Position numbers and translations under genes: made by a program. Under the pieces are notes generated by a model that made no database searches, was not told the origin of the DNA, and saw nothing but the letters and a program-made list of their open reading frames with translations. From Comamonas sp. (GTDB taxonomy: Bacteria > Pseudomonadota > Gammaproteobacteria > Burkholderiales > Burkholderiaceae_C): a stretch of 64,000 nucleotides of DNA. The stretch covers positions 372,001-436,000 of the forward strand of contig JAITLR010000009.1 of assembly GCA_031277805.1 (NCBI GenBank). Reading direction: 5' to 3'. Below, piece after piece: positions 53,105 to 61,395 of the stretch (positions are counted from its first letter, which is position 1; every line of letters begins with the position of its first letter).

Positions 53105-54292
53105 ATGCTGATCGATTTTTTCTACACCCTGCGAGCCGCCAAGCTGCCGGTATCGGTCAAGGAGTTTCTGGCCCTGCTGGAAGCGCTGGATGCGGGCATC
53201 ATCGGTCCCAAGAGCGAAGACCGCTGGAGCCTGGATGATTTCTATCATCTGGGCCGCACGATCCTGGTCAAGGACGAGAAGCACTACGACAAATACGACC
53301 GCGCTTTTTCCGCCTACTTCAAAGGCGTGGAAATGCTGGCCGACCTGACCAAGGAGATCCCCCAGGACTGGCTGCAAAAGCTGCTGGAGCGTGAACTCAG
53401 CCCCGAGGACAAGGCCAAGATCGAGGCCATGGGCTGGGACGAGTTGATGGAAACGCTCAAGAAGCGCCTGGAGGAGCAGAAGGAACGCCACGAGGGCGGC
53501 AGCAAATGGATAGGCACGGGCGGCACCAGCCCCTTCGGCCATGGCGGCTACAACCCGGCAGGCATACGCATAGGCGGGCCCGGCCGCAACAAGAGTGCCG
53601 TCAAGGTCTGGGAGCAACGCGCCTACCGCGACTATGACGACACGCAGGAACTGGGCACGCGCAACATCAAGGTGGCGCTGCGGCGCCTGCGCAAGTTCGC
53701 GCGCCAGGGCGGCGAGCTGGAGCTGGATCTGCCCGACACCATCCGCTCCACGGCCGCCAATGCCGGCTATCTGGACATCAAGATGATTCCGGAGCGGCAC
53801 AACAACGTGAAGGTGCTACTGCTCATGGACGTGGGCGGCACCATGGACGAGCATGTGCAGCGCGTGGAAGAACTGTTCTCGGCCGTCAAGAGCGAGCTCA
53901 AGCACCTGGAGTTCTATTACTTCCACAACTGCGTCTATGACTTCATGTGGAAGAACAACCGCCGCCGCTTTGCCGAGAAGTTCTCGACCTGGGACATCGT
54001 TCGCAAGTACAACAAGGACTACAAGCTGATCTTCGTGGGCGACGCCACCATGAGCCCCTACGAAATTCTGCAGCCCGGCGGCTCGGTCGAGTACATGAAC
54101 GAGGAGCCTGGCGCCGAATGGCTGCAACGCCTGACCCATGCCTTCCCGCGTTTTGCCTGGATCAATCCCGAACCCCAGGGCGTGTGGCAATACCGCCAGA
54201 GCATCAGCATCATCCAGCAGCTGATGGGCGACCGAATGTACCCGTTATCTCTCAAAGGCTTGGAAGACGCCATGCGCATGCTGTCAAAATAG
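53105..54292 (+). CDS. VWA domain-containing CoxE-like protein
   Basis: A 395-residue cytosolic protein. The N-terminal half includes a conserved YDKYDRAFSAYFKGVE and a Lys/Glu-rich helix; a glycine-rich loop (GTGGTSPFGHGGYNPAG) follows; the C-terminal half is a von Willebrand A domain. The metal site reads DVGGTMDEHV (about residue 242), so the canonical DxSxS is changed to DxGGT. It is the expected partner of the MoxR ATPase upstream and follows the CoxE/YehP style. AGGCA lies before the ATG. Confidence 0.9.
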   Translation: MLIDFFYTLRAAKLPVSVKEFLALLEALDAGIIGPKSEDRWSLDDFYHLGRTILVKDEKHYDKYDRAFSAYFKGVEMLADLTKEIPQDWLQKLLERELSPEDKAKIEAMGWDELMETLKKRLEEQKERHEGGSKWIGTGGTSPFGHGGYNPAGIRIGGPGRNKSAVKVWEQRAYRDYDDTQELGTRNIKVALRRLRKFARQGGELELDLPDTIRSTAANAGYLDIKMIPERHNNVKVLLLMDVGGTMDEHVQRVEELFSAVKSELKHLEFYYFHNCVYDFMWKNNRRRFAEKFSTWDIVRKYNKDYKLIFVGDATMSPYEILQPGGSVEYMNEEPGAEWLQRLTHAFPRFAWINPEPQGVWQYRQSISIIQQLMGDRMYPLSLKGLEDAMRMLSK

Positions 54293-54296
54293 GAAC

Positions 54297-56210
54297 ATGC
54301 CCCAGACCTTGCCCTTGAAAAAGCCGGCCTTGAGGCCGGCTTTGCTTTTGGGAGCCGCCTTGCTCCTCAGCGGCTGCAGCCTGCTTTCCCCCAAAGACAA
54401 AGAAGCCGAAACCATGGGCATCGACACCAGCGGCCCCCCGGCCTTCACACTGGAAGTCGAAGCCCCCAAGGAAATGCGCGAGCTGCTGGAAAAGCACCTG
54501 GAACTCAAACGCTTTCGCTACCAGCCCGATCTGCAGCGCCGCGAACTCACGCGGCTGCTGGGAGCCACCGACGCCAATGTGCGCGAGCTGATCGGCACCC
54601 TCGGCTACTTCAGTCCCACGGTCACGGTGGAGCTGACGGACACACCCGAAGAAGATGCCGATGCTCCGCGCAAGGTGGTGGTGAAGGTCGATCCTGGCCC
54701 TGCAACGGTGATCGAGCAATCCGAAGTCCAATTCGTCGGCCCCAATGCCGAGGACGAGCTGGGCCGTTCGCAGCGCCTGACCATCGAGGAAACCTGGCCG
54801 CTGAATGTAGGTGAGCACTTCACCCAGAGCGCCTGGGGCAGTGCCAAGAGCGGCGGCCTCAAGGAGCTGCAAAAGCGCCGCTATCCGCTGGCGCGTATCG
54901 ACCACAGCCTGGCCGATGTGGATGCGGATACCAGCAAGGCACGCATCAACGTGGCCTACGATCCGGGTCCGGCCTACACCTTCGGCCCCTTGCAGATCGA
55001 GGACGCCCAGCGCTATGACTCCGTGGGCACGGCCCGCATCGCCCGTCTGCCCGAGGGGCAGGAGTACAACCAGCAAAGCATGCTCGACGCGCAACAACGC
55101 CTGGTCAGCAGCGGCTATTACGACTCCGTCTTTCTGACGCTGGCCGATGCCCCCCAGCAAACCGAGAGTGCCGCCGCCGACGATGAAAAGCGCAAGGCCA
55201 TGGCCAATGAGATCACCTCGCCCGTGATTGCCAAGGTGCGCGAGGCCAAGCTGCAGAAATGGGTGTTCGGCGTGGGCGCCAGTACCGACACCGGGCCGCG
55301 CCTGTCCGTGGATCATGTCTACAACAAGGTACCGGGCCTGGACTGGCGCGCCGTCAGCAAGCTGCAGCTGGACACCAAGAACCCGCTGATCTCCACCCAG
55401 CTCACCGGCCTGCCCGGCGAGGATTTGTGGCGCTGGTTCGTGGGCGGCAAGATAGAACGCGCACCGGCCGGCGACTTCACCACCAATAGCGCCCAATTGC
55501 GCTTTGGCCGCGCCAAGGCCGAAGACCGGATCGAGCGCAATATGTATCTGCAGTATGACTTCGCCAAGACGCAGGGCCCCGATGCCCCGCCCAGTGCCTC
55601 GTCTCTGCTGGCCAACTACGGCTGGACCGGACGTTACTTCGACAGCCAGATTTCGCCTACCTCGGGCTTTGGCTTTGCCTTTGAAGTCGGCGCGGGCACC
55701 ACGCTGACACCGCAGCGCACGCCGTTCGGCCGCGCCACGGGCCGCTTTCTGACGTTGATTCCAATCGGCGAGCGTGATGAGGAAACCAAGCGCCGCAGCC
55801 GCCTGTCGCTGCGCGCCTCGGCCGGAGCCATCACGGCCAAGAAAGATGCCGACCTGCCCATGACTTTGATGTTCCTCACGGGCGGCGACAACACGGTGCG
55901 CGGCTACGGCTACCAGAAGATCGGCGCACGCGCGGAGAACGGCCTGGTCATCGGCGGCCGCTATCTGGCCACCGGCAGCGTGGAATGGCAGCGCCCGATC
56001 ACCATCAAGGGCAACACCCGCGACTTCGAGCACGCCGTGTTCATGGACGCGGGCACGGTGGGCGATGAGCTCAATCACATGTACATGCGCGTCGGCGTGG
56101 GTACCGGCATTCGCTGGAAAAGTCCCGTCGGCCCGATTCAGGCTGACCTCGCCTACGGTTTGCAGGAAAAGCAGCTGCGTCTGCACCTGCGCCTGGGCTT
56201 CACTTTCTAG
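54297..56210 (+). CDS. tamA: TamA-like outer membrane assembly protein with lipobox
   Basis: A 637-residue Omp85-family protein of the translocation and assembly module. The first 27 residues form a signal with a lipobox-like LLLSGC, so Cys27 may be lipidated, unlike E. coli TamA. POTRA domains cover about residues 45-300, and the C-terminal 300 residues form the beta-barrel with the VRGY motif in GGDNTVRGYGYQ and a terminal phenylalanine (LRLGFTF). It lies four bases after the VWA gene and two bases before tamB, so it is co-translated with its partner. Confidence 0.93.
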   Translation: MPQTLPLKKPALRPALLLGAALLLSGCSLLSPKDKEAETMGIDTSGPPAFTLEVEAPKEMRELLEKHLELKRFRYQPDLQRRELTRLLGATDANVRELIGTLGYFSPTVTVELTDTPEEDADAPRKVVVKVDPGPATVIEQSEVQFVGPNAEDELGRSQRLTIEETWPLNVGEHFTQSAWGSAKSGGLKELQKRRYPLARIDHSLADVDADTSKARINVAYDPGPAYTFGPLQIEDAQRYDSVGTARIARLPEGQEYNQQSMLDAQQRLVSSGYYDSVFLTLADAPQQTESAAADDEKRKAMANEITSPVIAKVREAKLQKWVFGVGASTDTGPRLSVDHVYNKVPGLDWRAVSKLQLDTKNPLISTQLTGLPGEDLWRWFVGGKIERAPAGDFTTNSAQLRFGRAKAEDRIERNMYLQYDFAKTQGPDAPPSASSLLANYGWTGRYFDSQISPTSGFGFAFEVGAGTTLTPQRTPFGRATGRFLTLIPIGERDEETKRRSRLSLRASAGAITAKKDADLPMTLMFLTGGDNTVRGYGYQKIGARAENGLVIGGRYLATGSVEWQRPITIKGNTRDFEHAVFMDAGTVGDELNHMYMRVGVGTGIRWKSPVGPIQADLAYGLQEKQLRLHLRLGFTF

Positions 56211-56212
56211 AC

Positions 56213-59200
56213 ATGGCGGATAACAAGACCCCCGCAGGGCAAGCGCCCTCCACTCCAGCTCCTTCAACAGCCGCTGCAGCGCCTGCTCCTCGCCAGCGCC
56301 GGCGCTGGCTGCGTGCCCTGGGCTGGCTGTTTCTCACATTCGCCACCATTGTCGTGCTGGCCCTGGGCACTTTGCTGTGGTGGATTGGCCGTGATGATTC
56401 GCTGGCCACCACCTTGCAGCGCGTGGCCCGCTGGCTGCCGGCAGAGCAATCCCTGTCGGCCAGGGAAGTGACGGGCTCGGTCAAGAACGGCGGCCATATC
56501 GGCTGGCTGCAATGGCAAAGCCCGACCATGAAGGTCGAGGTCAAAGAGGCCAGGATAGCCTGGCAGTTCAGGCCGCTGATTCTGTCGCGCGCACTCAAGC
56601 TGGGCGAAGTTCATATCGCCGAGCTGGAAATTTCCAGCACGCCCGATCCCGAGAAAAAACCCAGCGAGCCGCTGCAGTCGCTGATGCTGCCGGTCAAGAT
56701 CGAGCTGCCCTTCCAGATCGACCGCATTGTCTGGAAAGGCCCGCCCGAAGCCGTGGTGGAAAACCTCCGCGGCCGCTACGAATACACCGGCAGCCTGCAT
56801 GAGCTGCAGGTGCGCAGCCTGCATGTGGCCGATGGCGACTACCAGATGTTGGCCCGCATTCAGGCTGCGGCGCCCATGCAGACCAGGGTGGAGCTGCAAG
56901 GCCAGCTGAAAACGCCCAACCCATTGCAAAGCAAGGATGGCCAGACCGCCAGCCTGATCGATGTACTGGCCGATGCACAGATCAAGGGAACACTGGCCAC
57001 GGAAGCCGCCGAGCTGCAGATCACGGCACATGCCGAAGCGGCGGTGCAGGCGGTTGAATCTCAAAACAATGAGCAGGCAGCGCAAGCCAATGCTTCATTT
57101 GAAGGTCAATCAACTAAGAAATCTTCAGACAACAAGCGCAAGCAGCTAGAAAAACAAGAGCAATCCGCGGCTGATGTGCTGCCCATGCTGGCCGATATCA
57201 AGGCAGCCATTGCCCCCTGGAAGCCACAGCCGCTGCTGTCGGCCCAGGCCCTGCTCAAGAATCTGGACGTGGCGGCTTTCTGGCCCCAGGGGCCGCGCAC
57301 CGCCCTGTCCGGCGAGCTGCAGGCCGGCCCCGGCCCTGTGCTGCAGGCGGACTCTGCCACCACCGTCGGCCAGACACCGCAGCCCAGCACACACAGCCAG
57401 CCGACCTGGGCGCTGAGCACGCATTTCAGCAACGCCCTGCCGGGCCCCTGGGACAAGCAGCGCCTGCCGCTGAAGAGTCTGCAAGCCCAGGTCAATTTCG
57501 ATGGCGGCCAATGGCTGGTCGATGAAGCCCTGGTCGATATCGGCAAGGGCCAGCTCCATCTGACGGGCAAATATGTGCCCATCGCCCAGATGTTCGAAGG
57601 CAAGCTGCTGGTCAAACAGCTCAATCCCGCCGACCTCTACAGCAGCCTGGAGGCCGGGCCGCTCGATGGAAGTCTTGAGGCTGAAACACTGACACCGCCC
57701 GTGCCTGTGGAGCCCGCCGCCGAGAATGAGCAAGCCGCCTCACCCGCCGTGGCCTTCAAGGCCGATCTGCGCGCCGCAGGCAAACCTGCCGGTCAGGGGC
57801 TGCGCATACAGTCGCTGAGCACCAAGGGCCAATGGCAGGCACCGCTGCTGCAACTGCAAAGCCTGCAACTGGAAGCGCTGCAGGCCAGGGTCGATGCGCA
57901 GGATGTGGAGTTCAACACCGAAAGCCAGCTGGCCCAGGCCCGGCTCAAGGCCGATGTGCCCGGCGCCAGCCTGCAACTTGCCGGCCAGATGGGTCCGCAG
58001 AACGGCAAGGGGCAGACCACGCTGCAGCTGACGTCGCTCAAACAGCTGACGCAGTGGCTGGACAAACTGCCCGGCCTGAAGAACGCACTGGGCGGCGCCC
58101 AGCTCGACGGCTCGGCTCAGACCCAGCTGGACTGGAATGGCGGCTGGGGCAAGCTGCTGGAACGTCTCAAGGCCGCCCCCAATGCACCGCTGCCAGCCAG
58201 CGACCTGCAGCTCAATGCCAGCGTGAACAGCGATCTGATCCGCTACCAGGCCGCGGGCGCTGCCGCCGATCAGGCGCTGCGCCTGAGCCATCTGCAGCTC
58301 AAGCTGAACGGCAGCCCCGAAAGCATGCAGCTGAGCCTGGCGGCCCTGGCTCAGCAGGCCGACAAATCCGTGCAGCTGGACACGGCCCTGCAAGCAGGCC
58401 TTGCCAGCGGCAAGGGTGCTGCGCCTCTGGACTGGCAGGCCAGCCTGGACAAGCTGCAGGCCCAACTCAAACTGGGCAAGGACAAGCCCGGTCCCTGGGC
58501 TCTGCAACTGCAGCCCGGCGCGCCCGTGCAGATCACGCAGCGCACATCGGGCAATACCGTCCTGAGCACTGCCTGGCAGATCACGGCGGGCAAGCTGCAA
58601 GTCACACCACCGGCGAACGCTGGCGGCCAAGGCCGGGGCAATGCCCTGGCCCCGGCACTGCTGCAATGGGACAACAGCAGCTTTACCAAGGCGGGCAATG
58701 GCCAGTTCGGCCTGCGCAGCACAGGTCGCGCACAAGGCATTCCGCTGGCCTGGGTCGACTCCTTCAGCCTGGGCGACGATGAGCCGCCGCTGCAGGCCGC
58801 AGGCCTGTCGGGCGATCTGAGCTTCAACGGCCAGTGGGATGTGGACACCATGGGCCGCAATCTCAAGGCCGAACTGGTAGTGGAACGCGCTGGCGGCGAT
58901 CTGCGCCTGGCCGTGGATGACGGCGGCACGGGCACCACCGTGGTCCAGACCACCGGCCCCACGGCCAAACGTGCTGGCGGCACCCGCACACGCACCATCA
59001 GCGGCACAGGCATGCGCGCCCGCATCAAGCAGGCCAGGCTGACCGTGCAGGCCAGCGGCAGCAATGTCACGACCAAGCTGCTCTGGGACAGCGAGCGCGC
59101 GGGCACGGCCCAGGCCGAGCTGCGCACCCAGCTCAGCTATGGCAAGGACGGCTGGGCGCTGCCGCCCAACGCGCCCTTGAGCGGACAGTTGCGCGCCAGC

Positions 59201-60568
59201 ATGCCGGACATTGGCATCTGGGGCATGTTTGCACCTCCAGGCTGGCGCGTGAAAGGCACGCTGGCTGCCGATGCCACAATCTCCGGCACGCTGAACGATC
59301 CCAAGTGGCTGGGCAACATCAATGCCGAATCGCTCAACATCACCTCGCTGCTGGACGGCGTGGACCTGCAGGACGGCGTGCTGCGCGCCAAGCTGCAAGG
59401 CACACGCCTGGACATTACCGAGCTGCGCCTCAAAGGCGGCAAGGGCAGCAATACTCGCATCCTCGGCTACAGCGGCAACCTGACCTCGGCCCCCGAAGAT
59501 GGCGGTACGCTGACCGGCAGCGGCTATGCCCAGTTCACCCCGCCCGGCCAGGCCGGAGAGCCGGGGCTGAGCATGCACCTGCAGGCCAAGGCCAGCAAGC
59601 TGCAGGTGCTGGTGCGCGCCGACCGCCAGGTCAGCGTCTCTGGCGAACTCTCGGCCAATCTGCAGCAAGGCCAGTTCACGCTGCGTGGCGATCTGACGGT
59701 GGACCGGGCCTCCATCATCCTGCCCGAGGAGTCCGCCCCCTCACTCGACAAGGACGTGGTCGTGCGTTCTGCCGCATCCCGCAAGGCCGAAGAGGAAGCA
59801 CGCCAGAAGCAGGAACGCGACGAGCGCCGCGACCAGGCCCGTGCCACGCCACGCAAGCTGCCCGACATTCTTGTCAAGCTCAATCTGGGCCGCGACTTTG
59901 CGCTACAGGGCTTTGGCATCGTCACCCGACTGCGTGGCGATCTGGAGATCAAGGGCGCCAGCTATGCTGGCGGTCCGCCCAGCGTGACCGGTGAAATTCG
60001 CACCGAACAAGGCCGCTACCGCGCCTGGGGCCAGTCGCTGAATGTGGAAAACGGCCTGATCCGCTTCAACGGCCCCTACAACAACCCATCGCTGGACATC
60101 CTGGCCCTGCGCCCCAATATCGCCGTCAAGGCCGGTGTGCAGGTCATGGGTTCGGCCAGCGCGCCACGCGTGCTGCTGTACTCCGACCCCGTGCTGCCCG
60201 ATGCGGAAAAGCTCTCCTGGGTCGTCATGGGCCGCGACCCGGCTTCGGGCGGCGCCAGCAGCGCGCTGCTGCAGCAAGCCGCCATGGCACTGCTGGCCGG
60301 CGGCAACAGCAGCAGTGGCAAGATTGCCGGCAGCCTGGGCCTGGATGAAGTGGGCTTCAAGGGCGGCGGCGATGGCGACGCCGAAGGCGCAGCACTGACT
60401 ATGGGCAAGCGCATCTCGGACAAGCTCTATCTGACCTACGAGCAAAGCCTGTCAGGTGCCATGGGCATCATCTATATCTTCTATGATCTGTCACGCAACC
60501 TCACGTTGCGTGCCCAGACTGGCGTTACCAGCGCACTGGATCTGGTCTACACCGTGCGCAAGGATTAA
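56213..60568 (+). CDS. tamB: Translocation and assembly module protein TamB
   Basis: A 1451-residue AsmA-like bridge protein anchored in the inner membrane by an N-terminal helix (about residues 33-57). The long beta-rich body spans the periplasm and moves lipid or assists outer membrane proteins with TamA. The conserved C-terminal DUF490 domain (about residues 1110-1451) includes GQSLNVENGLIRFNGPYNNP, LSWVVMGRDPASGG, YIFYDLSRNLTLRAQTG. Residues about 282-317 are atypical, AT-rich and Gln/Asn/Lys-rich, and match a dispersed repeat, suggesting an in-frame insertion. The start is two bases after the tamA stop. Confidence 0.95.
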   Translation: MADNKTPAGQAPSTPAPSTAAAAPAPRQRRRWLRALGWLFLTFATIVVLALGTLLWWIGRDDSLATTLQRVARWLPAEQSLSAREVTGSVKNGGHIGWLQWQSPTMKVEVKEARIAWQFRPLILSRALKLGEVHIAELEISSTPDPEKKPSEPLQSLMLPVKIELPFQIDRIVWKGPPEAVVENLRGRYEYTGSLHELQVRSLHVADGDYQMLARIQAAAPMQTRVELQGQLKTPNPLQSKDGQTASLIDVLADAQIKGTLATEAAELQITAHAEAAVQAVESQNNEQAAQANASFEGQSTKKSSDNKRKQLEKQEQSAADVLPMLADIKAAIAPWKPQPLLSAQALLKNLDVAAFWPQGPRTALSGELQAGPGPVLQADSATTVGQTPQPSTHSQPTWALSTHFSNALPGPWDKQRLPLKSLQAQVNFDGGQWLVDEALVDIGKGQLHLTGKYVPIAQMFEGKLLVKQLNPADLYSSLEAGPLDGSLEAETLTPPVPVEPAAENEQAASPAVAFKADLRAAGKPAGQGLRIQSLSTKGQWQAPLLQLQSLQLEALQARVDAQDVEFNTESQLAQARLKADVPGASLQLAGQMGPQNGKGQTTLQLTSLKQLTQWLDKLPGLKNALGGAQLDGSAQTQLDWNGGWGKLLERLKAAPNAPLPASDLQLNASVNSDLIRYQAAGAAADQALRLSHLQLKLNGSPESMQLSLAALAQQADKSVQLDTALQAGLASGKGAAPLDWQASLDKLQAQLKLGKDKPGPWALQLQPGAPVQITQRTSGNTVLSTAWQITAGKLQVTPPANAGGQGRGNALAPALLQWDNSSFTKAGNGQFGLRSTGRAQGIPLAWVDSFSLGDDEPPLQAAGLSGDLSFNGQWDVDTMGRNLKAELVVERAGGDLRLAVDDGGTGTTVVQTTGPTAKRAGGTRTRTISGTGMRARIKQARLTVQASGSNVTTKLLWDSERAGTAQAELRTQLSYGKDGWALPPNAPLSGQLRASMPDIGIWGMFAPPGWRVKGTLAADATISGTLNDPKWLGNINAESLNITSLLDGVDLQDGVLRAKLQGTRLDITELRLKGGKGSNTRILGYSGNLTSAPEDGGTLTGSGYAQFTPPGQAGEPGLSMHLQAKASKLQVLVRADRQVSVSGELSANLQQGQFTLRGDLTVDRASIILPEESAPSLDKDVVVRSAASRKAEEEARQKQERDERRDQARATPRKLPDILVKLNLGRDFALQGFGIVTRLRGDLEIKGASYAGGPPSVTGEIRTEQGRYRAWGQSLNVENGLIRFNGPYNNPSLDILALRPNIAVKAGVQVMGSASAPRVLLYSDPVLPDAEKLSWVVMGRDPASGGASSALLQQAAMALLAGGNSSSGKIAGSLGLDEVGFKGGGDGDAEGAALTMGKRISDKLYLTYEQSLSGAMGIIYIFYDLSRNLTLRAQTGVTSALDLVYTVRKD
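57059..57163 (+). repeat. AGCTG-family repeat remnant inside tamB
   Basis: A visibly AT-richer patch within very GC-rich coding sequence. ACAAGCGCAAGCAGCTAGAAAA (57133-57154) matches the half-site of the palindromic repeat (compare CTTGCAGCTAT and AGCGCGAGCAGCTAT in other copies), and GCGCAAGCCAATGCTTCATTTG (57089-57110) may be the other half. The reading frame stays open. Confidence 0.5.
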
Positions 60569-60580
60569 GCATGAAACAGG

Positions 60581-60625
60581 CCTCTAATGCTCATGCAGCA
60601 AGCGCGAGCAGCTATCTCATTTGAT
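60581..60625. repeat. Degenerate AGCTG-family repeat upstream of a small gene
   Basis: CTCTAATGCTCATGCAGCAA followed by GCGCGAGCAGCTATCTCATTTG. It fills the space between tamB and the start of the small gene at 60626 and contains in-frame ATG codons for that gene. Confidence 0.55.
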
Positions 60626-60901
60626 ATGAACAGGCACCACACAGCACTGCAAGCCGCAGCCGGGCAGCTAATCTCTGCCATCCAGAAAGAATGGCTGGAC
60701 GAGATTGGTGTGCCGGCGGCCGCGCGATGCGAACAGATCATGCACAGCGCGCATGAGCTACTGCAAGCCACCAAACAAGGCCATCTGGCTGAAGTCTTGC
60801 AAGGCCGTTCCATTACGCAGTTTCTGGGCCCAGACTGGGTCCAGATGCATCCGCGCGTGCAGCCCTTTATCCAGGCCCTGGCGACGGCTGCCACAGCATA
60901 G
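60626..60901 (+). CDS. Small hypothetical protein after tamB
   Basis: A 91-residue predicted all-helical cytosolic protein that I do not recognise. It is basic-neutral, with ALQAAAGQLISAIQKEWLDE at the N-terminus and VLQGRSITQFLGPDWVQM near the C-terminus. The ATG at 60626 is chosen because the upstream part of the frame (to 60587) is repeat DNA. No ribosome binding site of quality is visible. It follows tamB on the same strand and precedes the tRNA. Confidence 0.55.
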   Translation: MNRHHTALQAAAGQLISAIQKEWLDEIGVPAAARCEQIMHSAHELLQATKQGHLAEVLQGRSITQFLGPDWVQMHPRVQPFIQALATAATA

Positions 60902-61031
60902 GAAAGCAGCCTTGGCACGCAGGTAAAGCTCGCCAAGAGTCCCCCGAACAGCCGCATGTGCCACCGATATTCGATGCCATTCACCATCAATCACCAGAGA
61001 AGGCGCACAACGCGAGTAAAATCCGGCGTCC

Positions 61032-61106
61032 CTCCCCGTAGTTCAATGGATAGAACGGTCGCCTCCTAAGCGACAGATACAGGTTCGATTCCTGTCGGGG
61101 GGACCA
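61032..61106 (+). tRNA. tRNA-Arg (anticodon CCT)
   Basis: A 75-nucleotide cloverleaf: acceptor CTCCCCG paired with CGGGGGG, D arm around GTTCAATGGATAGAAC, anticodon stem GTCGC/GCGAC with loop CTCCTAA (anticodon CCT), T arm ACAGG-TTCGATT-CCTGT, discriminator A and encoded CCA. It decodes AGG. The 3' end adjoins foreign-looking DNA, a typical integration site for tyrosine-recombinase elements. Confidence 0.96.
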
Positions 61107-61209
61107 AATTCAAGGCCGCGAAGGTGCATAACCTTCCGGCCTTTTTCTTTTCTCCCTCTGTAGACCTCAATTCGAAGTGCGCCAAAGTCCATGGAAGTGT
61201 GCCGCAATC

Positions 61210-61277
61210 CGGGGGCATCTGGGGGCACATTTGGGGGCATATTTTTAAAAGTTGGGGGCACATTTCAGATGCCCCCA
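61210..61277. repeat. GGGGGCA repeat array next to tRNA-Arg
   Basis: GGGGGCA occurs in direct orientation at 61211, 61221, 61233 and 61254 (three of them as TGGGGGCA), and inverted as TGCCCCCA at 61270-61277. The first copy (GGGGGCATCTG, 61211-61221) and the last (CAGATGCCCCC, 61266-61276) also form an 11-base inverted repeat. It lies about 100 bases past the tRNA, where recombinase arm-type or excisionase sites would be expected. Confidence 0.7.
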
Positions 61278-61395
61278 GTTTTCTGCTCCTGGCTTCACCT
61301 CGAATGACGCCACTGACGAAAAATTTGCCAAGTTGTGAAAAGTCTGTGACGCAGCTCGACCCAGAGCACTCCGGACTCTGTTCACGGCATGGCTT

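Noticed and set aside
54252..56267. 671-residue open frame on the minus strand
   Set aside because: Antisense to tamA; no signal, domain or ribosome binding site.
57740..59668. 642-residue open frame on the minus strand
   Set aside because: Antisense to tamB; composition is typical of shadow frames of high-GC genes.
61043..61263. Short minus-strand frames across the tRNA
   Set aside because: They run through the tRNA-Arg gene and the GGGGGCA array; the apparent proteins reflect these elements.
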